Positions 8,105-17,384 of a stretch of DNA of 64,000 nt are shown here, in pieces. Numbering within the stretch: the first letter of the stretch is position 1; every line of letters starts with the position of its first letter. Under the pieces are notes generated by a model, which was not told the DNA's origin, did not search any database, and saw only the letters and a list, made by a program, of their open reading frames with translations. Location of the stretch: contig NZ_BMZB01000002.1 in assembly GCF_014652575.1 (NCBI RefSeq), positions 453,482-517,481 of the forward strand, read 5' to 3'. Origin of the DNA: Asticcacaulis endophyticus. Lineage in GTDB: Bacteria; Pseudomonadota; Alphaproteobacteria; Caulobacterales; Caulobacteraceae. The position numbers and the translations under genes were made by a program.

Positions 8105-8350
8105 ATGGCGACCCGATTTTGTACCCGCTGCCAGCAAGCCTATGATGCCCCCGACGCCGCGCTTCCCAATGTCGCGCGTGATTACACACCGTTTTGCTCT
8201 AAGCGCTGCGCCGATGTCGATCTGGTTCACTGGCTGCAAGGCGATTATGTCATCGATGGCGCGGGCGGTCTGAGCGTTGACGACAGTGATCAGGACGGCG
8301 CGGACAACGGCAACTTATCCTCATCTTTTGAAGAGGATGACGGGATTTAG
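8105..8350 (+). CDS. yacG: DNA gyrase inhibitor YacG (zinc-binding)
   Basis: 81 residues. The four zinc ligands are C6, C9, C31 and C35 (FCTRCQQ ... FCSKRC), followed by the family's DLVHWLQGDYVI. YacG binds gyrase and blocks its DNA binding (known for E. coli). The C-terminus is an acidic tail (VDDSDQDGADN ... FEEDDGI), longer than in E. coli and likely disordered. It starts 9 bases after the RNase gene, as the last gene of the infA cluster. Confidence 0.92.
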   Translation: MATRFCTRCQQAYDAPDAALPNVARDYTPFCSKRCADVDLVHWLQGDYVIDGAGGLSVDDSDQDGADNGNLSSSFEEDDGI

Positions 8351-8383
8351 GCGGATTTTTTGTAAAATGGGCGCAGCAGCGGC

Positions 8384-8412
8384 TTGCCATGACTTAAATC
8401 CTCGCCTATAGA
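8384..8412 (+). promoter_or_regulatory. Sigma-70-type promoter of tRNA-Phe
   Basis: TTGCCA (8384-8389), 17 bases, TATAGA (8407-8412); transcription would begin around 8419, some 55 bases before the mature tRNA. The spacing is optimal and both hexamers are close to consensus. Confidence 0.65.
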
Positions 8413-8473
8413 CCTGCCTCCCGCCGGAAGGAACCAAGCTCCGGCGATGCCAAGCTTTTGTTGGCGTGAGCGT

Positions 8474-8549
8474 GCCTGGATAGCTCAGTTGGTAGAGCAG
8501 CGGATTGAAAATCCGCGTGTCGCTGGTTCGATTCCGGCTCCAGGCACCA
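8474..8549 (+). tRNA. tRNA-Phe (anticodon GAA)
   Basis: 76 nt with encoded CCA. The acceptor stem is GCCTGGA/TCCAGGC, the D arm holds TAGCTCAGTTGGTAGAGC, the anticodon stem GCGGA/TCCGC encloses TTGAAAA (anticodon GAA), and the T arm is CTGGTTCGATTCCGG. It is followed by short repeats that may mark an old integration site. Confidence 0.98.
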
Positions 8550-8658
8550 TTTTACCTTCCGCACAAGTCCGGTAAGTTGAAAAAAACCTTTAAATATGGT
8601 GGGTTAGGCCTTGTTCGATCCGGTGAAGTCCGACGACGTCCGACCAAATCCTGAGTGT

Positions 8659-8712
8659 TTGGGGGCACGATTGGGGGCATCACCGCCATCTTAAAAAAGG
8701 CGATGCCCCCAA
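8659..8712. repeat. Three TTGGGGGCA repeats and 11-bp hairpin downstream of tRNA-Phe
   Basis: TTGGGGGCA occurs at 8659-8667 and 8671-8679 in direct orientation, and inverted at 8704-8712. The second and third copies form an 11-bp perfect stem (8671-8681 with 8702-8712). It lies between tRNA-Phe and the converging phosphatase gene. It may work as a terminator, but spaced direct repeats beside a tRNA also resemble integrase-binding sites. No integrase gene is present. Confidence 0.6.
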
Positions 8713-8743
8713 GTCGATTTGACACGCAGCGTGCATTTATCAG

Positions 8744-10147
8744 CTATTTCAGGGATATGGCGTAGTTCATGACCTCATACAGGAAGGTCGATTCCACTGT
8801 GCCGGAAATCAGGTACGCCTGTGGGCCGGAAGCGTAGACTGGTACATCTTCGCCGGTATGCTGGGCGCTCGATAACGGCACTAGGGTCGGTTGTTTGAAG
8901 TCTGGTCTTAAAACCTCATCCTGCGTCAGATCATGATCGTGCGGCTCCAGCGCAGATGGGCCCGACGCATAGCTCAGCACCGTGCGGCCTTTGCCGTTTT
9001 TATCCGGTTCATTGACACCGCGATTGCGGGCAAGGCCCATGATCGGTTCTTCGCGCGTAGACCCCGCCGACTGGGTCAGGCCATGGCTGTGATCCGCTGT
9101 GACGATGATCAGGGTGTCTTTGGCATTGGTCTTGGCAAGGGCGACCTGCACGGCCTTATCCAGTTCATCGACATCGGTAAGCGCCCGGTAAGCGTTGTTC
9201 TGGTGGTGCCATTTGTCGATCGCGGCCGATTCCACCAGCAGGAAAAAGCCGTCAGGGTCTTGGGACAACACCTCAATGGCTTTGGAGGTCATGTCGGCCA
9301 GACTGGGGACTTCGGTCTGGTTTTTATGATCCACCACCGACGGCAGGTCGCCCTCGGCAAACAGGCCAAGCAGCTTTGACGTGGTTTTTGGATCGACCGC
9401 GGTCAAAGCGGTTTTGCTGGTGACCACCTGCGCTTTTGATTGCGCGGCCCAGATGCGGGTCAGGTCTTTGTCAATGCGTCTGCCGCCTGTGGCTGTCGTC
9501 TGAAAGCGCGCGAGATCGCCGCCCAGCACCACATTCATGCGTATGGCGTCAGGGGCTTCGACCAGTTGACGGGCCAGATCGATGCAACCGGCCTTGGCGG
9601 CGTCGGCGGGCAGTTCAGAGTCTGAGCGCCAGCCGCGGGTCGACGTATGGCCATAGGCACCGGCCGGTGTGGCATCGGTCACGCCTGATGTGGTCACGAC
9701 GCCTGCGGCTTTGCCCATGCGCTTGGCCTGTTCGGCTATGGTCGGGATGCGGGAGGCTATGGGCGCGCAGGCCTTTGAGGCGACGGTGGCGTCAACGCCG
9801 ATCGCGCCATTGATGGTCTTGACGCCGGTCGTGATGGCGGAGATACCATTGGCCGAGTCTGTGACAAACTTATCCGCCGAATAGGTTTTGGAGAAGGCCG
9901 AATAGGGCAGGGTCTCAAAGGTCAGCCGATAGGACGCGCCGTCTTGCCCGCGCGCCTGTCCGGCCATGATGCGTCCGGCGGTGACCGAATTTATGCCCAT
10001 GCCGTCACCGATAAACAGGATGATGTTTTTGGCTCCCCCCGTATTGGGCGTGCGCGCCAAAGCGGCGTCCAGAGCCGGGGAGGCCGGTTGCGCCCATACC
10101 GGTGTGGTTATGAGGGCAGTGGCGAGACACAGGGCGGCTTTCATCAT
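8744..10147 (-). CDS. phoA: Exported alkaline phosphatase (PhoA family)
   Basis: 467 residues with an N-terminal signal peptide ending VWAQ. The enzyme hydrolyses phosphomonoesters in the periplasm or at the surface. The nucleophile is S98 in VTDSANGISAITTG; metal ligands are recognisable in LFIGDGMG (D48), AYGHTSTRG, VESAAIDKWHHQNN, VTADHSHG and AQHTGEDVPVYASGP. The length is near that of E. coli PhoA. Two ATGs lie at 10147 and 10144; an AGGA upstream fits the second slightly better. It follows a sigma factor, FecR and TonB receptor on the same strand, suggesting the phosphatase is part of their output. Confidence 0.93.
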   Translation of the reverse strand: MMKAALCLATALITTPVWAQPASPALDAALARTPNTGGAKNIILFIGDGMGINSVTAGRIMAGQARGQDGASYRLTFETLPYSAFSKTYSADKFVTDSANGISAITTGVKTINGAIGVDATVASKACAPIASRIPTIAEQAKRMGKAAGVVTTSGVTDATPAGAYGHTSTRGWRSDSELPADAAKAGCIDLARQLVEAPDAIRMNVVLGGDLARFQTTATGGRRIDKDLTRIWAAQSKAQVVTSKTALTAVDPKTTSKLLGLFAEGDLPSVVDHKNQTEVPSLADMTSKAIEVLSQDPDGFFLLVESAAIDKWHHQNNAYRALTDVDELDKAVQVALAKTNAKDTLIIVTADHSHGLTQSAGSTREEPIMGLARNRGVNEPDKNGKGRTVLSYASGPSALEPHDHDLTQDEVLRPDFKQPTLVPLSSAQHTGEDVPVYASGPQAYLISGTVESTFLYEVMNYAISLK

Positions 10148-10170
10148 TGATCCTTTTAAATAAGCGAAAT

Positions 10171-10198
10171 CCCGCCCGGCGTTTGAGAACCGGGCGGG
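10171..10198 (-). terminator. Hairpin between TonB receptor and phosphatase
   Basis: CCCGCCCGG (10171-10179) pairs perfectly with CCGGGCGGG (10190-10198). On the minus strand it lies after the receptor stop and before the phosphatase start and is followed by ATTTCGC, only a weak U-tract. It could attenuate, or set the stoichiometry between the two genes. Confidence 0.55.
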
Positions 10199-10224
10199 TA
10201 GGTCATCGCGATAAGCGGCGAAAT

Positions 10225-13155
10225 TTAAAACTTCGCCCGTACCCCGATGGAAACGGTGCGGCCATTATAGGTATAGCCGCCGAACTGGCCGTTCTGGGCG
10301 AACTGCCACTGGGCTTCGTTGGTCAGGTTCTGGGCTTCGGCCACGATGCTGTAGCGGTCATCGATCTTGTAGCTGATATTGCCGTCGAGTGAGCCATAGG
10401 CCTTGTCGTTCAGGTTGGTCAAACCGCCGGTGCCGACCGAAGCCAGCACATCATCGACCCACGAATAGCTAAGGCGCGCGCCCAGCTTATCCTTTTCATA
10501 AAAGACGGTGATGTTGTAGCTGTTCTCAGCGACATTCTGCATCTTGTCCTTGAGGGTGGCCGAATAGGTCGCCTCCGAATCTGTCCAGGTATAGTTGGCC
10601 AGCGCGCCCAGACCATCGAACGGGGCGGGCAGGAACTTAAAGTTCTGCTGCCAGGCCAGCTCAAAGCCCTTGACCCAGGCTTCGCCGCCATTGACCGGCG
10701 CGGTCAGCAGGTAGTTCTGACCGTCGATAGCAATGGTGGTGTTCTGGTTATACACAAAGGTGGTGATGTCCTTATAGAACACGCCACCGATCAGGGCTGA
10801 GCCCGGCGCAAAGTACCATTCGGCGGTCAGGTCGAACTGATTGGCCTCAAACGGATCGAGCAGCGGGTTGCCGCCGACGGCAGTGAAGACCGTGCCAGAC
10901 GAATTGAGCGTCAGACGCGGCGACAGGTCAGCCAGAGACGGACGCGTGATGACCTTGGCGGCGGCGACGTGAACCTGAACGTCGTCACGCAGTTCATAGA
11001 CAAAGTTGGCGCTCGGTAGGGTGTCCTTATAGGTCTTGTCAAAGCTGACCGGCACGGCAGCGGAGCCGGTATCGGCATGGCCTTGCGAGGTCTGGTCGGT
11101 TTCGGCGTAGCGCACACCGACTTCCCCGCGCAGACTGCGGGCAAACACGGTGGTGTCGATATTGGCGGCGACATAGGCCGCCTTAATCTTTTCGGCCACA
11201 TAGTATGAGTTTCTCAGATCACCGCGGGCGGGCGCTGAATTTGCGATCGCTGAGGTATCCAGGATGGCTAAAAAGGCATCGCGGTTCGGCAACAGCCAGG
11301 TCTGGGGCAGGGTGCCGGACACTTCGCTCAGGAAGTCGCCTTCGGGGAAGCCATCATAGAACTCACGCCCGAACAGGGTATTGTTGCCGCCGATGGTCTG
11401 ACCCGACCTATTGCGGGTGAAGTTGATATCGCGGCGGTTATATTCACGCGAACGGTCACGGAATTTGACGCCACCGGAAATCTGGCTGACTACGCCCCAG
11501 CTCAGGTCGCGTTTGGCGTCGAACTGGACAGCATCTTCTTCGTCGGTCGAGTCGTTGATGCGCCACTCTGTGCGGCGGAACGGCAGGATCGGATCGTTGA
11601 GGTCGCGGGTCAGGAAATCAAGGCTGGGGACGCCGTCACCGACCTGCGGGATGTAGAACTCTAACGCGCCGGAATTGCCCAGGACGCGGGTGCGGGTGAT
11701 TGGCTTATCGGTATTGGAATAGGCGCGCGCCACATAGACGCTACCCGACAGATCCCATTCGCCCAGACGATGCTTGATGGTCAGGTCGGTCAGCATGTTG
11801 TCGTGGGTCAGGTAATCGATCTCACGGCCGATCTGGGTGCTGGTCGAGGTGGTGCGCCCGCCCACGAGTGCGCCATTTTCAACCTTGGCGCTGCCTGGTA
11901 CCAGCGACGACAAAACGAAATCGGCCGAATAGGTCAGCTCGTCATAGAAGTTATCGAGATAGGTGTAAAAGCTGGTCAGGGCGATTTCGGTGTTTTCGGT
12001 CGGGCGCCATTGCAGGGCGGCGGTCAGACCCCAGCGTTCACGACGCTCGCGCTCCAGCGTGGGGCGCACGGCGGACGGGGTGAAGTTGGTGTCGGTGACG
12101 CCATCGCCGGTCACATCGATCTTATTGGCGGTCCAGCTTACGCCGGTGATGCGGTCCGAGCGCAGGGAGCGGATGCCGTAATTGGCCGAAACCAACGCCC
12201 CGAACGTGCGGTCTTCGTTGTTCCAGCTAATGAGGGCTGACGCCTTGGGATCAACCTTATCGGCCAGTTCAACATAGGTGGTGGTCAGGCTGACCGAGGT
12301 CGTCGGTTTTTTGAAATCAAGCGGCTTGAAGGTGCGGATATTGATCGTGCCACCGATAGCGCCTTCGTCAAGCGAGGCCAGCGGCGACTTGATGACTTCG
12401 ACGCCGGAAACCAGTTCGGACGCCATGGTGTCAAAGCGGAACTGACGGCCCGACTGGCCGGAATCGCGCACATTTTCGTTCACGGCGGCGCTGCGGCCAT
12501 CGATGGTCACGTTCTGGAAGTTGGGGCCGAGGCCGCGCACCCGCACGAACAGACCTTCGCCGCGGTCGCGGGTGATGGAGATGCCCGGCACGCGCTGAAG
12601 CGCTTCGGCAATGTTGTTGGACGGGAACTTACCGATATCTTCGGCATTGATGACGTCGATGACGTTGACGGCCTTGCGTTTCTCATTGAGCGACTTGGCC
12701 AGAGAGCTTCTGAAGCCGGTGACGACGACTTCTTCGATAGCTTCGGGGGGCGTGGTATCGGCTTGCGGGGCAGAGGCTGCGGCCATAACCGGGGTGACGG
12801 TTTGGGTGGTAGCTTTCGTGACGCCCGCCTTAACGATAACCGTATCGCCCTTGAGGCTATAGCTCAGGTTCTGCCCGGACAGCAGGCTGCCCAGAGCCTG
12901 ATCAACACTGATATTGCCCTTGACGCCGCGAGTGGTCTTACCTGCCAGAAGCGCCGGATCAGCGACGACCTGCACGCCCGATGTGCGCGACAACTGCACC
13001 AGAGCGGTGTTCAGATCACCGGCCTTAATATCAACCGTGACGACGCGGTTGGCAACGGTCTGAGCCTGCGCGGTGGCGGCGACCATGCCCGCCCCCAGAT
13101 TGAGCGCGGCCAGCGATGCTGACAGGCACAGAATGCGATGAAAATTAAAGGTCAA
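10225..13155 (-). CDS. TonB-dependent receptor with N-terminal STN signalling domain
   Basis: 976 residues. A signal peptide (to about residue 32, ATAQAQ) is followed by an STN domain at roughly 37-108 (VTVDIKAGDLNTALVQLSRT, KTTRGVKGNISVDQALGSLL), then a TonB-box-like EEVVVTGF, the plug (AEDIGKFPSNNIAEALQRVP ... RVRGLGPNFQNVTIDGR) and a C-terminal barrel ending in F. Proteins of this type import large ligands with TonB energy and use the STN domain to contact a FecR anti-sigma. The matching fecR and sigma genes lie just upstream. The start appears to be TTG at 13155; no in-frame ATG fits better. The ligand is unknown; a phosphate ester is inferred from the adjacent phosphatase. Confidence 0.92.
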   Translation of the reverse strand: MTFNFHRILCLSASLAALNLGAGMVAATAQAQTVANRVVTVDIKAGDLNTALVQLSRTSGVQVVADPALLAGKTTRGVKGNISVDQALGSLLSGQNLSYSLKGDTVIVKAGVTKATTQTVTPVMAAASAPQADTTPPEAIEEVVVTGFRSSLAKSLNEKRKAVNVIDVINAEDIGKFPSNNIAEALQRVPGISITRDRGEGLFVRVRGLGPNFQNVTIDGRSAAVNENVRDSGQSGRQFRFDTMASELVSGVEVIKSPLASLDEGAIGGTINIRTFKPLDFKKPTTSVSLTTTYVELADKVDPKASALISWNNEDRTFGALVSANYGIRSLRSDRITGVSWTANKIDVTGDGVTDTNFTPSAVRPTLERERRERWGLTAALQWRPTENTEIALTSFYTYLDNFYDELTYSADFVLSSLVPGSAKVENGALVGGRTTSTSTQIGREIDYLTHDNMLTDLTIKHRLGEWDLSGSVYVARAYSNTDKPITRTRVLGNSGALEFYIPQVGDGVPSLDFLTRDLNDPILPFRRTEWRINDSTDEEDAVQFDAKRDLSWGVVSQISGGVKFRDRSREYNRRDINFTRNRSGQTIGGNNTLFGREFYDGFPEGDFLSEVSGTLPQTWLLPNRDAFLAILDTSAIANSAPARGDLRNSYYVAEKIKAAYVAANIDTTVFARSLRGEVGVRYAETDQTSQGHADTGSAAVPVSFDKTYKDTLPSANFVYELRDDVQVHVAAAKVITRPSLADLSPRLTLNSSGTVFTAVGGNPLLDPFEANQFDLTAEWYFAPGSALIGGVFYKDITTFVYNQNTTIAIDGQNYLLTAPVNGGEAWVKGFELAWQQNFKFLPAPFDGLGALANYTWTDSEATYSATLKDKMQNVAENSYNITVFYEKDKLGARLSYSWVDDVLASVGTGGLTNLNDKAYGSLDGNISYKIDDRYSIVAEAQNLTNEAQWQFAQNGQFGGYTYNGRTVSIGVRAKF

Positions 13156-13287
13156 AACCAGATCCCCATGAATAGATATGCTCAGCCCCAGTGACGAGCG
13201 TCTTACGGTTAAAGGGACGGATGAGAGACCGATTTACCCGACAGGTCATTTCGTGAATTATTCATGACATGCCTAAGCTAATGTATT

Positions 13288-14244
13288 TCAACGTATAATT
13301 ATTTGTCCGTTTTCGCGGGCGACCTCAAAGCCGTGCACGACCGCAAGCGTCTCCAACTGGCTTTGCGGATCATCCAGACGCAAACGGCCGATAATGCGCT
13401 TATCTTTCAGGGCGTCGTTTTCAAAGCGGATGGGGGTGCCGGAGCGGCGGGTAAATTCCTGCGCGACCCGCTCTAAGCTCCAGTTATCGGGCTCGATCCA
13501 GCCGGCGCGCCAGTCACCGCCGTCCGGGTCAAACGCGGGCAGCGGCGTGATCGCCCCGTCGGTCAGGCGCGCCCGCATGCCACGGGTGAACAGGCCAAAC
13601 TTGCGGTCGCTACCTTTGAGCCTGACCTTGCCTTCATAGACGTTCAGTTCAACGCCGCCCGGCATATAGCTTAGGTTAAACTGGGTGCCTAAGACCCGGA
13701 CATCGCCGCCATCGAGCGCCACCGTAAAGGGCCGGTCGGCGTCTTTGGCCACGGCAAAATAGGCCTCACCCTGGCTTAGGCGCACATGGCGGCGAAAGGG
13801 CGTTATGCGCGCTTCCACGCGGCTGGCGCCATTGATGTGCAAGGCGGTGCCATCGCTTAAGCGGACCTCGCGCGGCTGTCCGGCCTCGGTTTCATAGACG
13901 CTGAGCGGCGTGATCTGATCATACACGACCGGCGGCAGCACGAAGGCGGCGACCGCGACCGCAGCCGCGGCCATAATGCCATAGGTCATGACCTTGCGCC
14001 GCGTCGCCTTCACGGTAGCTATATTGACGGCAGGCGGGCTATCAAAGGCCGCCAGCGCATCGTTCAGCGCCGCATCACGCGCCACACCCATGAGGGTGTC
14101 ATAGGCGATCCGGTGGCGGGGATCGCGCGTGATCCACTCATCGAAAGCGGCGGTCGTGAAATCTGTGTCGTGCAGGTGGCGATCAACAAATCCGGCGGCG
14201 GCGTCCCAAATGGTGTCTGTGATATCCGCCGTCTCAGGAGTCAT
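13288..14244 (-). CDS. FecR-family anti-sigma factor
   Basis: 318 residues. Cytoplasmic N-terminal sigma-binding region (WDAAAGFVDRHLHDTDFTTA, FDEWITRDPRHRIAYD), one transmembrane helix at about 87-107 (TYGIMAAAAVAVAAFVLPPV), then the periplasmic FecR domain (VYETEAGQPREVRLSDGTAL, VRLSQGEAYFAVAKDADRPF, VRVLGTQFNL). The C-terminal ~65 residues (LERVAQEFTRRSGTPIRFEN ... LETLAVVHGFEVARE) resemble the STN-like end that contacts the receptor. It overlaps the sigma gene by 11 bases and precedes the STN receptor by about 130 bases: the standard three-gene surface-signalling order. Confidence 0.92.
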   Translation of the reverse strand: MTPETADITDTIWDAAAGFVDRHLHDTDFTTAAFDEWITRDPRHRIAYDTLMGVARDAALNDALAAFDSPPAVNIATVKATRRKVMTYGIMAAAAVAVAAFVLPPVVYDQITPLSVYETEAGQPREVRLSDGTALHINGASRVEARITPFRRHVRLSQGEAYFAVAKDADRPFTVALDGGDVRVLGTQFNLSYMPGGVELNVYEGKVRLKGSDRKFGLFTRGMRARLTDGAITPLPAFDPDGGDWRAGWIEPDNWSLERVAQEFTRRSGTPIRFENDALKDKRIIGRLRLDDPQSQLETLAVVHGFEVARENGQIIIR

Positions 14245-14752
14245 ATTTTACGCGCTTCTTTTCGGCTTTTTCGAGATGGTCGTGCAGTTGGCGCAGGGCC
14301 CGTGAGATATGTTTTTCGACTGCATCAGGACTAAGGTTCAGGGCCTTACCGATCTCTTCACAGGTCTCACCCCGGACACGCCGTCGGATCAGCACTTCGC
14401 GCCTGAGCGGCGGCATGCCTTTTAAGGCGTCGGTGAAAACATCCAGTCTCTGGCGATGCATCAGGATCTGCTCCGGCAAGGGTTGATCACAGGCAAGGTC
14501 AGTGTCGATTTCTTCGGTAGGGCGCGATTTGGCGGCCCGAAAATGGTCATTGATCAGATTGGTGGCAATGGTGCGGGCCAGGGCGGTCAGGTTTTCAACG
14601 GCATGACGGCGGCTGTAGCTGATCAGGCGGGTCAGGGTTTCCTGCACCACATCTTCGCGCACAGCCTCATCGCGCACCTTGCCCGCGACAAACTGCATGA
14701 GACGGCCGCGCTCCTGCGGCACCCAGAAATGTTCGGGTAATCCTGTGGCCAT
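14234..14752 (-). CDS. ECF sigma factor, FecI-like
   Basis: 172 residues with only sigma-2 and sigma-4 regions. Region 2: RLMQFVAGKVRDEAVREDVV, QETLTRLISYSRRHAVENLT. Region 4: MPPLRREVLIRRRVRGETCE, EIGKALNLSPDAVEKHISRA, the helix-turn-helix that reads the -35 element. Such sigmas are held by FecR until a signal arrives from the receptor. The basic C-terminal tail ends KRVKYDS. It is the first gene of the minus-strand unit sigma-fecR-receptor-phosphatase. Its own promoter should lie in 14753-14825, where no clear match was found. Confidence 0.92.
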   Translation of the reverse strand: MATGLPEHFWVPQERGRLMQFVAGKVRDEAVREDVVQETLTRLISYSRRHAVENLTALARTIATNLINDHFRAAKSRPTEEIDTDLACDQPLPEQILMHRQRLDVFTDALKGMPPLRREVLIRRRVRGETCEEIGKALNLSPDAVEKHISRALRQLHDHLEKAEKKRVKYDS

Positions 14753-14825
14753 GCCTGCTGAATAGACGGCTTGGGTGACAGTTATATTACAAGTCCATAT
14801 TGGCCAGCCTATTCGATCATTACGC

Positions 14826-17384
14826 CTAAATGCCGAGTGCGGTTAGTATTTGGCCGGACAGGGATTGTTTGACCTTGAACACATCCGCCCACGGATCGGT
14901 TTTGAGGGTTTTGAGCCGCTTAGGCACGGTGCTTATCGTGAAGTCTGCGGGCAAGAGTTTGGGGGTCAGCTCATCCCAGGCAATCGGTGTGGCCACGGTC
15001 GCCCCGTCGCGGGCCCGCACCGCAAAGGGGGCAATGGCGGTGGCGGTATGGTCGTTGCGCAGATAGTCGATGAAGACCTTACCCTTACGTGCCGCCTTGG
15101 ACGCGGTGGCGATATAGCGCTTGGGGTTATCGTGTTCCATCGACTGAGCCACGGCGCGGGTAAAGGCCTTGATGGCGTCCCAGTCATGGTCGGGCGTGAT
15201 CGGCACGGTGACATGCACGCCCTTACCACCGGTGGTTTTTAAGAAGCTTTCAAGACCAAATTCGGCCATGCGGTCGCGCACGTCTACGGCGCCTTCGATG
15301 ACATCCTGCCATTTAGCGTCTGGATCGGGGTCAAGGTCGAAAATCATCCGGTCAGGCCGGTCTGGATCGGCGGCCATGCAGCCCCACGGGTGGATTTCGA
15401 TCACGCCCCACTGGATGAGGCTGATCAGACCCTTGGCGTCTTCGATCATGATGTAGGATTCGCGCCGGCCCTTGACCTTGATGCCGCTGTCCTTGACGTT
15501 GGCCATCTTGGCCAGACCCATGTGGCGCTGGAAAAAGCAGTCGCCGCCTATGCCTTCGGGGCAGCGAATCATTGATATCGGCCGCCCGGCAATATGGGGC
15601 AGGATATGGTTGGCGACGCTGAGGTAATATTCTGCGATATCGGCCTTGGTGATGTCGGTGCCGGGATAGACGATGCGGTCGGGGTGAGAGATGCGCACGC
15701 CGCCGACCTCGGCATCTTTTGAGGACTTGCGCGGAGCAGTTGGTTTGGTTTTGGGGGCCACCTTGACCTCCTGTTCGGCTTCGGTTTCGGCCTTGGCGGT
15801 TTTGATGGCATAGTCGCGGCTGACATCCTTCGCCGGTTTATCATCACGCAGGCCCTGAAACGACGGGTGGCGCAAGCGGCCATCGCTGGTCCATTCGCCA
15901 AATTGCACTTCGGCCACCAGTTTCGGTGTGACCCACGTCGCCCCGCGCCGGGCGAGAGCGGGCACGTCTTCAAACGGGTTGTCATCCGCCGCCAACGTCT
16001 CCAGCCGCTTACGCAAAGCCATCGAACTGTCGACCGTAAAGCCGGTGCCCACCTTGCCCGCATAGATCAGGCGGCCATCGTCATAATAGCCAACCAGCAG
16101 CGCGCCGATACCGCGTCGGCCCTTGGCGGGCAGGGTGAAGCCGCCGATGACAAATTCCTGACGCTTATGGCACTTGATCTTCAGCCAGGACTTACCGCGG
16201 CCGGAGCGATAGGGGGCATCGGCACGTTTGGAGATCAGCCCTTCCATGTCCATATCGCAGACATGGCGATGAAAGCTGTCGCCCTTTTTGGTGAAATGCT
16301 CCGAATAAATAACACGGTCGGTTCCGGCTTTTGTCAGCAGGGCCTCCAGCCGCTCTTTCCGCTCCAGCAGAGGCAGGGGGCGCAGGTCTTCGCCGTCCAG
16401 ATGCAGGCAGTCAAAGACGTAGTATTGCAGGGGCGCGTCCGCTTCGCCGCTTAAGGTCGCCTGTAAGCTTTTGAAATTGATGCGGTCATTGACGTCAACC
16501 GCGACGATTTCACCATCGAGAATGGCCGATTTGACCGGCAGGCCGCCCAAAATCTCTGGCAGAGGCGCAAATTTCGCCGTCCAGTCAAGGCCGGTGCGGG
16601 TGAGCAAACGCGCGGTGCCATTCTCGATCAATGCTTGCGTGCGGTAGCCATCGAACTTGAGTTCATGCACCCAATTGGCCCCTTGCGGGATGCTGACGGC
16701 CAAAGTCGCCAGTTCGGGCGGGATAAATGTCAACTTACCGGCTTTGGCAGCTTTAGCAGAGGCGTCTTTCGCCACAGAAACTTTGGGATGCGAGTTCCAG
16801 ACGTTGTTGCCGGCGGCGGCGATGTCGTCCATCGACCGGCCACTGACGATGGAGGTGGCGAGGGTCTCCAGCCAGCTTTCCGCATCGTCGGTGGTCGATA
16901 CCTCATCCCTATGCTTGATCAGCAGCCAGTTTGACCTTCCTTTATCTTGGGGGCGGGGCTTCATGCGCACCAACGCCCAGTCGCCGGTCAGGCGCTGCCC
17001 ATGCAGGCGGAACTTAAGATTACCGTCTTTTAAGCCCTTATGCGGGTCTTCCAGCGGCGCCCACGTGCCTTCGTCCCACATCATCACCGTGCCGCCACCG
17101 TACTGGCCCTTGGGGATGATGCCCTCAAAACTGCCGTAAGAGACGGGGTGATCCTCGGTTTCGACCGCCAGGCGTTTGTCATCAGGGTTGAGGCTGGGGC
17201 CGCGCGTCACCGCCCACGATTTTAAAACCCCGTCCAGTTCCAGCCGGAAATCATAGTGCAGCCGCGTGGCCGCGTGTTTCTGGATCAGATAGCGAAAGCC
17301 GCTGCCGTCACCCAGCTTACCTTCCGGTTCGGCGGTTTTGGTGAAATCGCGCTTCTGGTTATACCGTTCGAGAGCATCGGCCAT
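14826..17384 (-). CDS. ligD: ATP-dependent DNA ligase LigD (phosphoesterase-ligase-polymerase)
   Basis: 852 residues, full three-domain NHEJ enzyme. The 3'-phosphoesterase is at about 10-160 (TRLHYDFRLELDGVLKSWAV with H43 and D45; ETEDHPVSYGSFEGIIPKGQ with H79). The ligase domain begins near 235, with the AMP-accepting K243 in HELKFDGYR. The primase-like polymerase is at about 560-852 (DIAEYYLSVANHILPHIAGR, FDLDPDPD, TTGGKGVHVTVPI). It repairs double-strand breaks together with Ku. The domain order PE-Lig-Pol is the one common in alphaproteobacteria. The ATG directly abuts the Ku stop codon, so the two are co-translated from one message. Confidence 0.96.
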   Translation of the reverse strand: MADALERYNQKRDFTKTAEPEGKLGDGSGFRYLIQKHAATRLHYDFRLELDGVLKSWAVTRGPSLNPDDKRLAVETEDHPVSYGSFEGIIPKGQYGGGTVMMWDEGTWAPLEDPHKGLKDGNLKFRLHGQRLTGDWALVRMKPRPQDKGRSNWLLIKHRDEVSTTDDAESWLETLATSIVSGRSMDDIAAAGNNVWNSHPKVSVAKDASAKAAKAGKLTFIPPELATLAVSIPQGANWVHELKFDGYRTQALIENGTARLLTRTGLDWTAKFAPLPEILGGLPVKSAILDGEIVAVDVNDRINFKSLQATLSGEADAPLQYYVFDCLHLDGEDLRPLPLLERKERLEALLTKAGTDRVIYSEHFTKKGDSFHRHVCDMDMEGLISKRADAPYRSGRGKSWLKIKCHKRQEFVIGGFTLPAKGRRGIGALLVGYYDDGRLIYAGKVGTGFTVDSSMALRKRLETLAADDNPFEDVPALARRGATWVTPKLVAEVQFGEWTSDGRLRHPSFQGLRDDKPAKDVSRDYAIKTAKAETEAEQEVKVAPKTKPTAPRKSSKDAEVGGVRISHPDRIVYPGTDITKADIAEYYLSVANHILPHIAGRPISMIRCPEGIGGDCFFQRHMGLAKMANVKDSGIKVKGRRESYIMIEDAKGLISLIQWGVIEIHPWGCMAADPDRPDRMIFDLDPDPDAKWQDVIEGAVDVRDRMAEFGLESFLKTTGGKGVHVTVPITPDHDWDAIKAFTRAVAQSMEHDNPKRYIATASKAARKGKVFIDYLRNDHTATAIAPFAVRARDGATVATPIAWDELTPKLLPADFTISTVPKRLKTLKTDPWADVFKVKQSLSGQILTALGI

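Noticed and set aside
15867-16454. Long plus-strand ORF of 195 aa inside ligD, and similar long antisense ORFs in argJ, murA, kdgD, the lyases and receptors
   Set aside because: Antisense shadows of GC-rich genes; their translations are Gly/His/Arg-rich without domains, while the opposite frames are clear family members.
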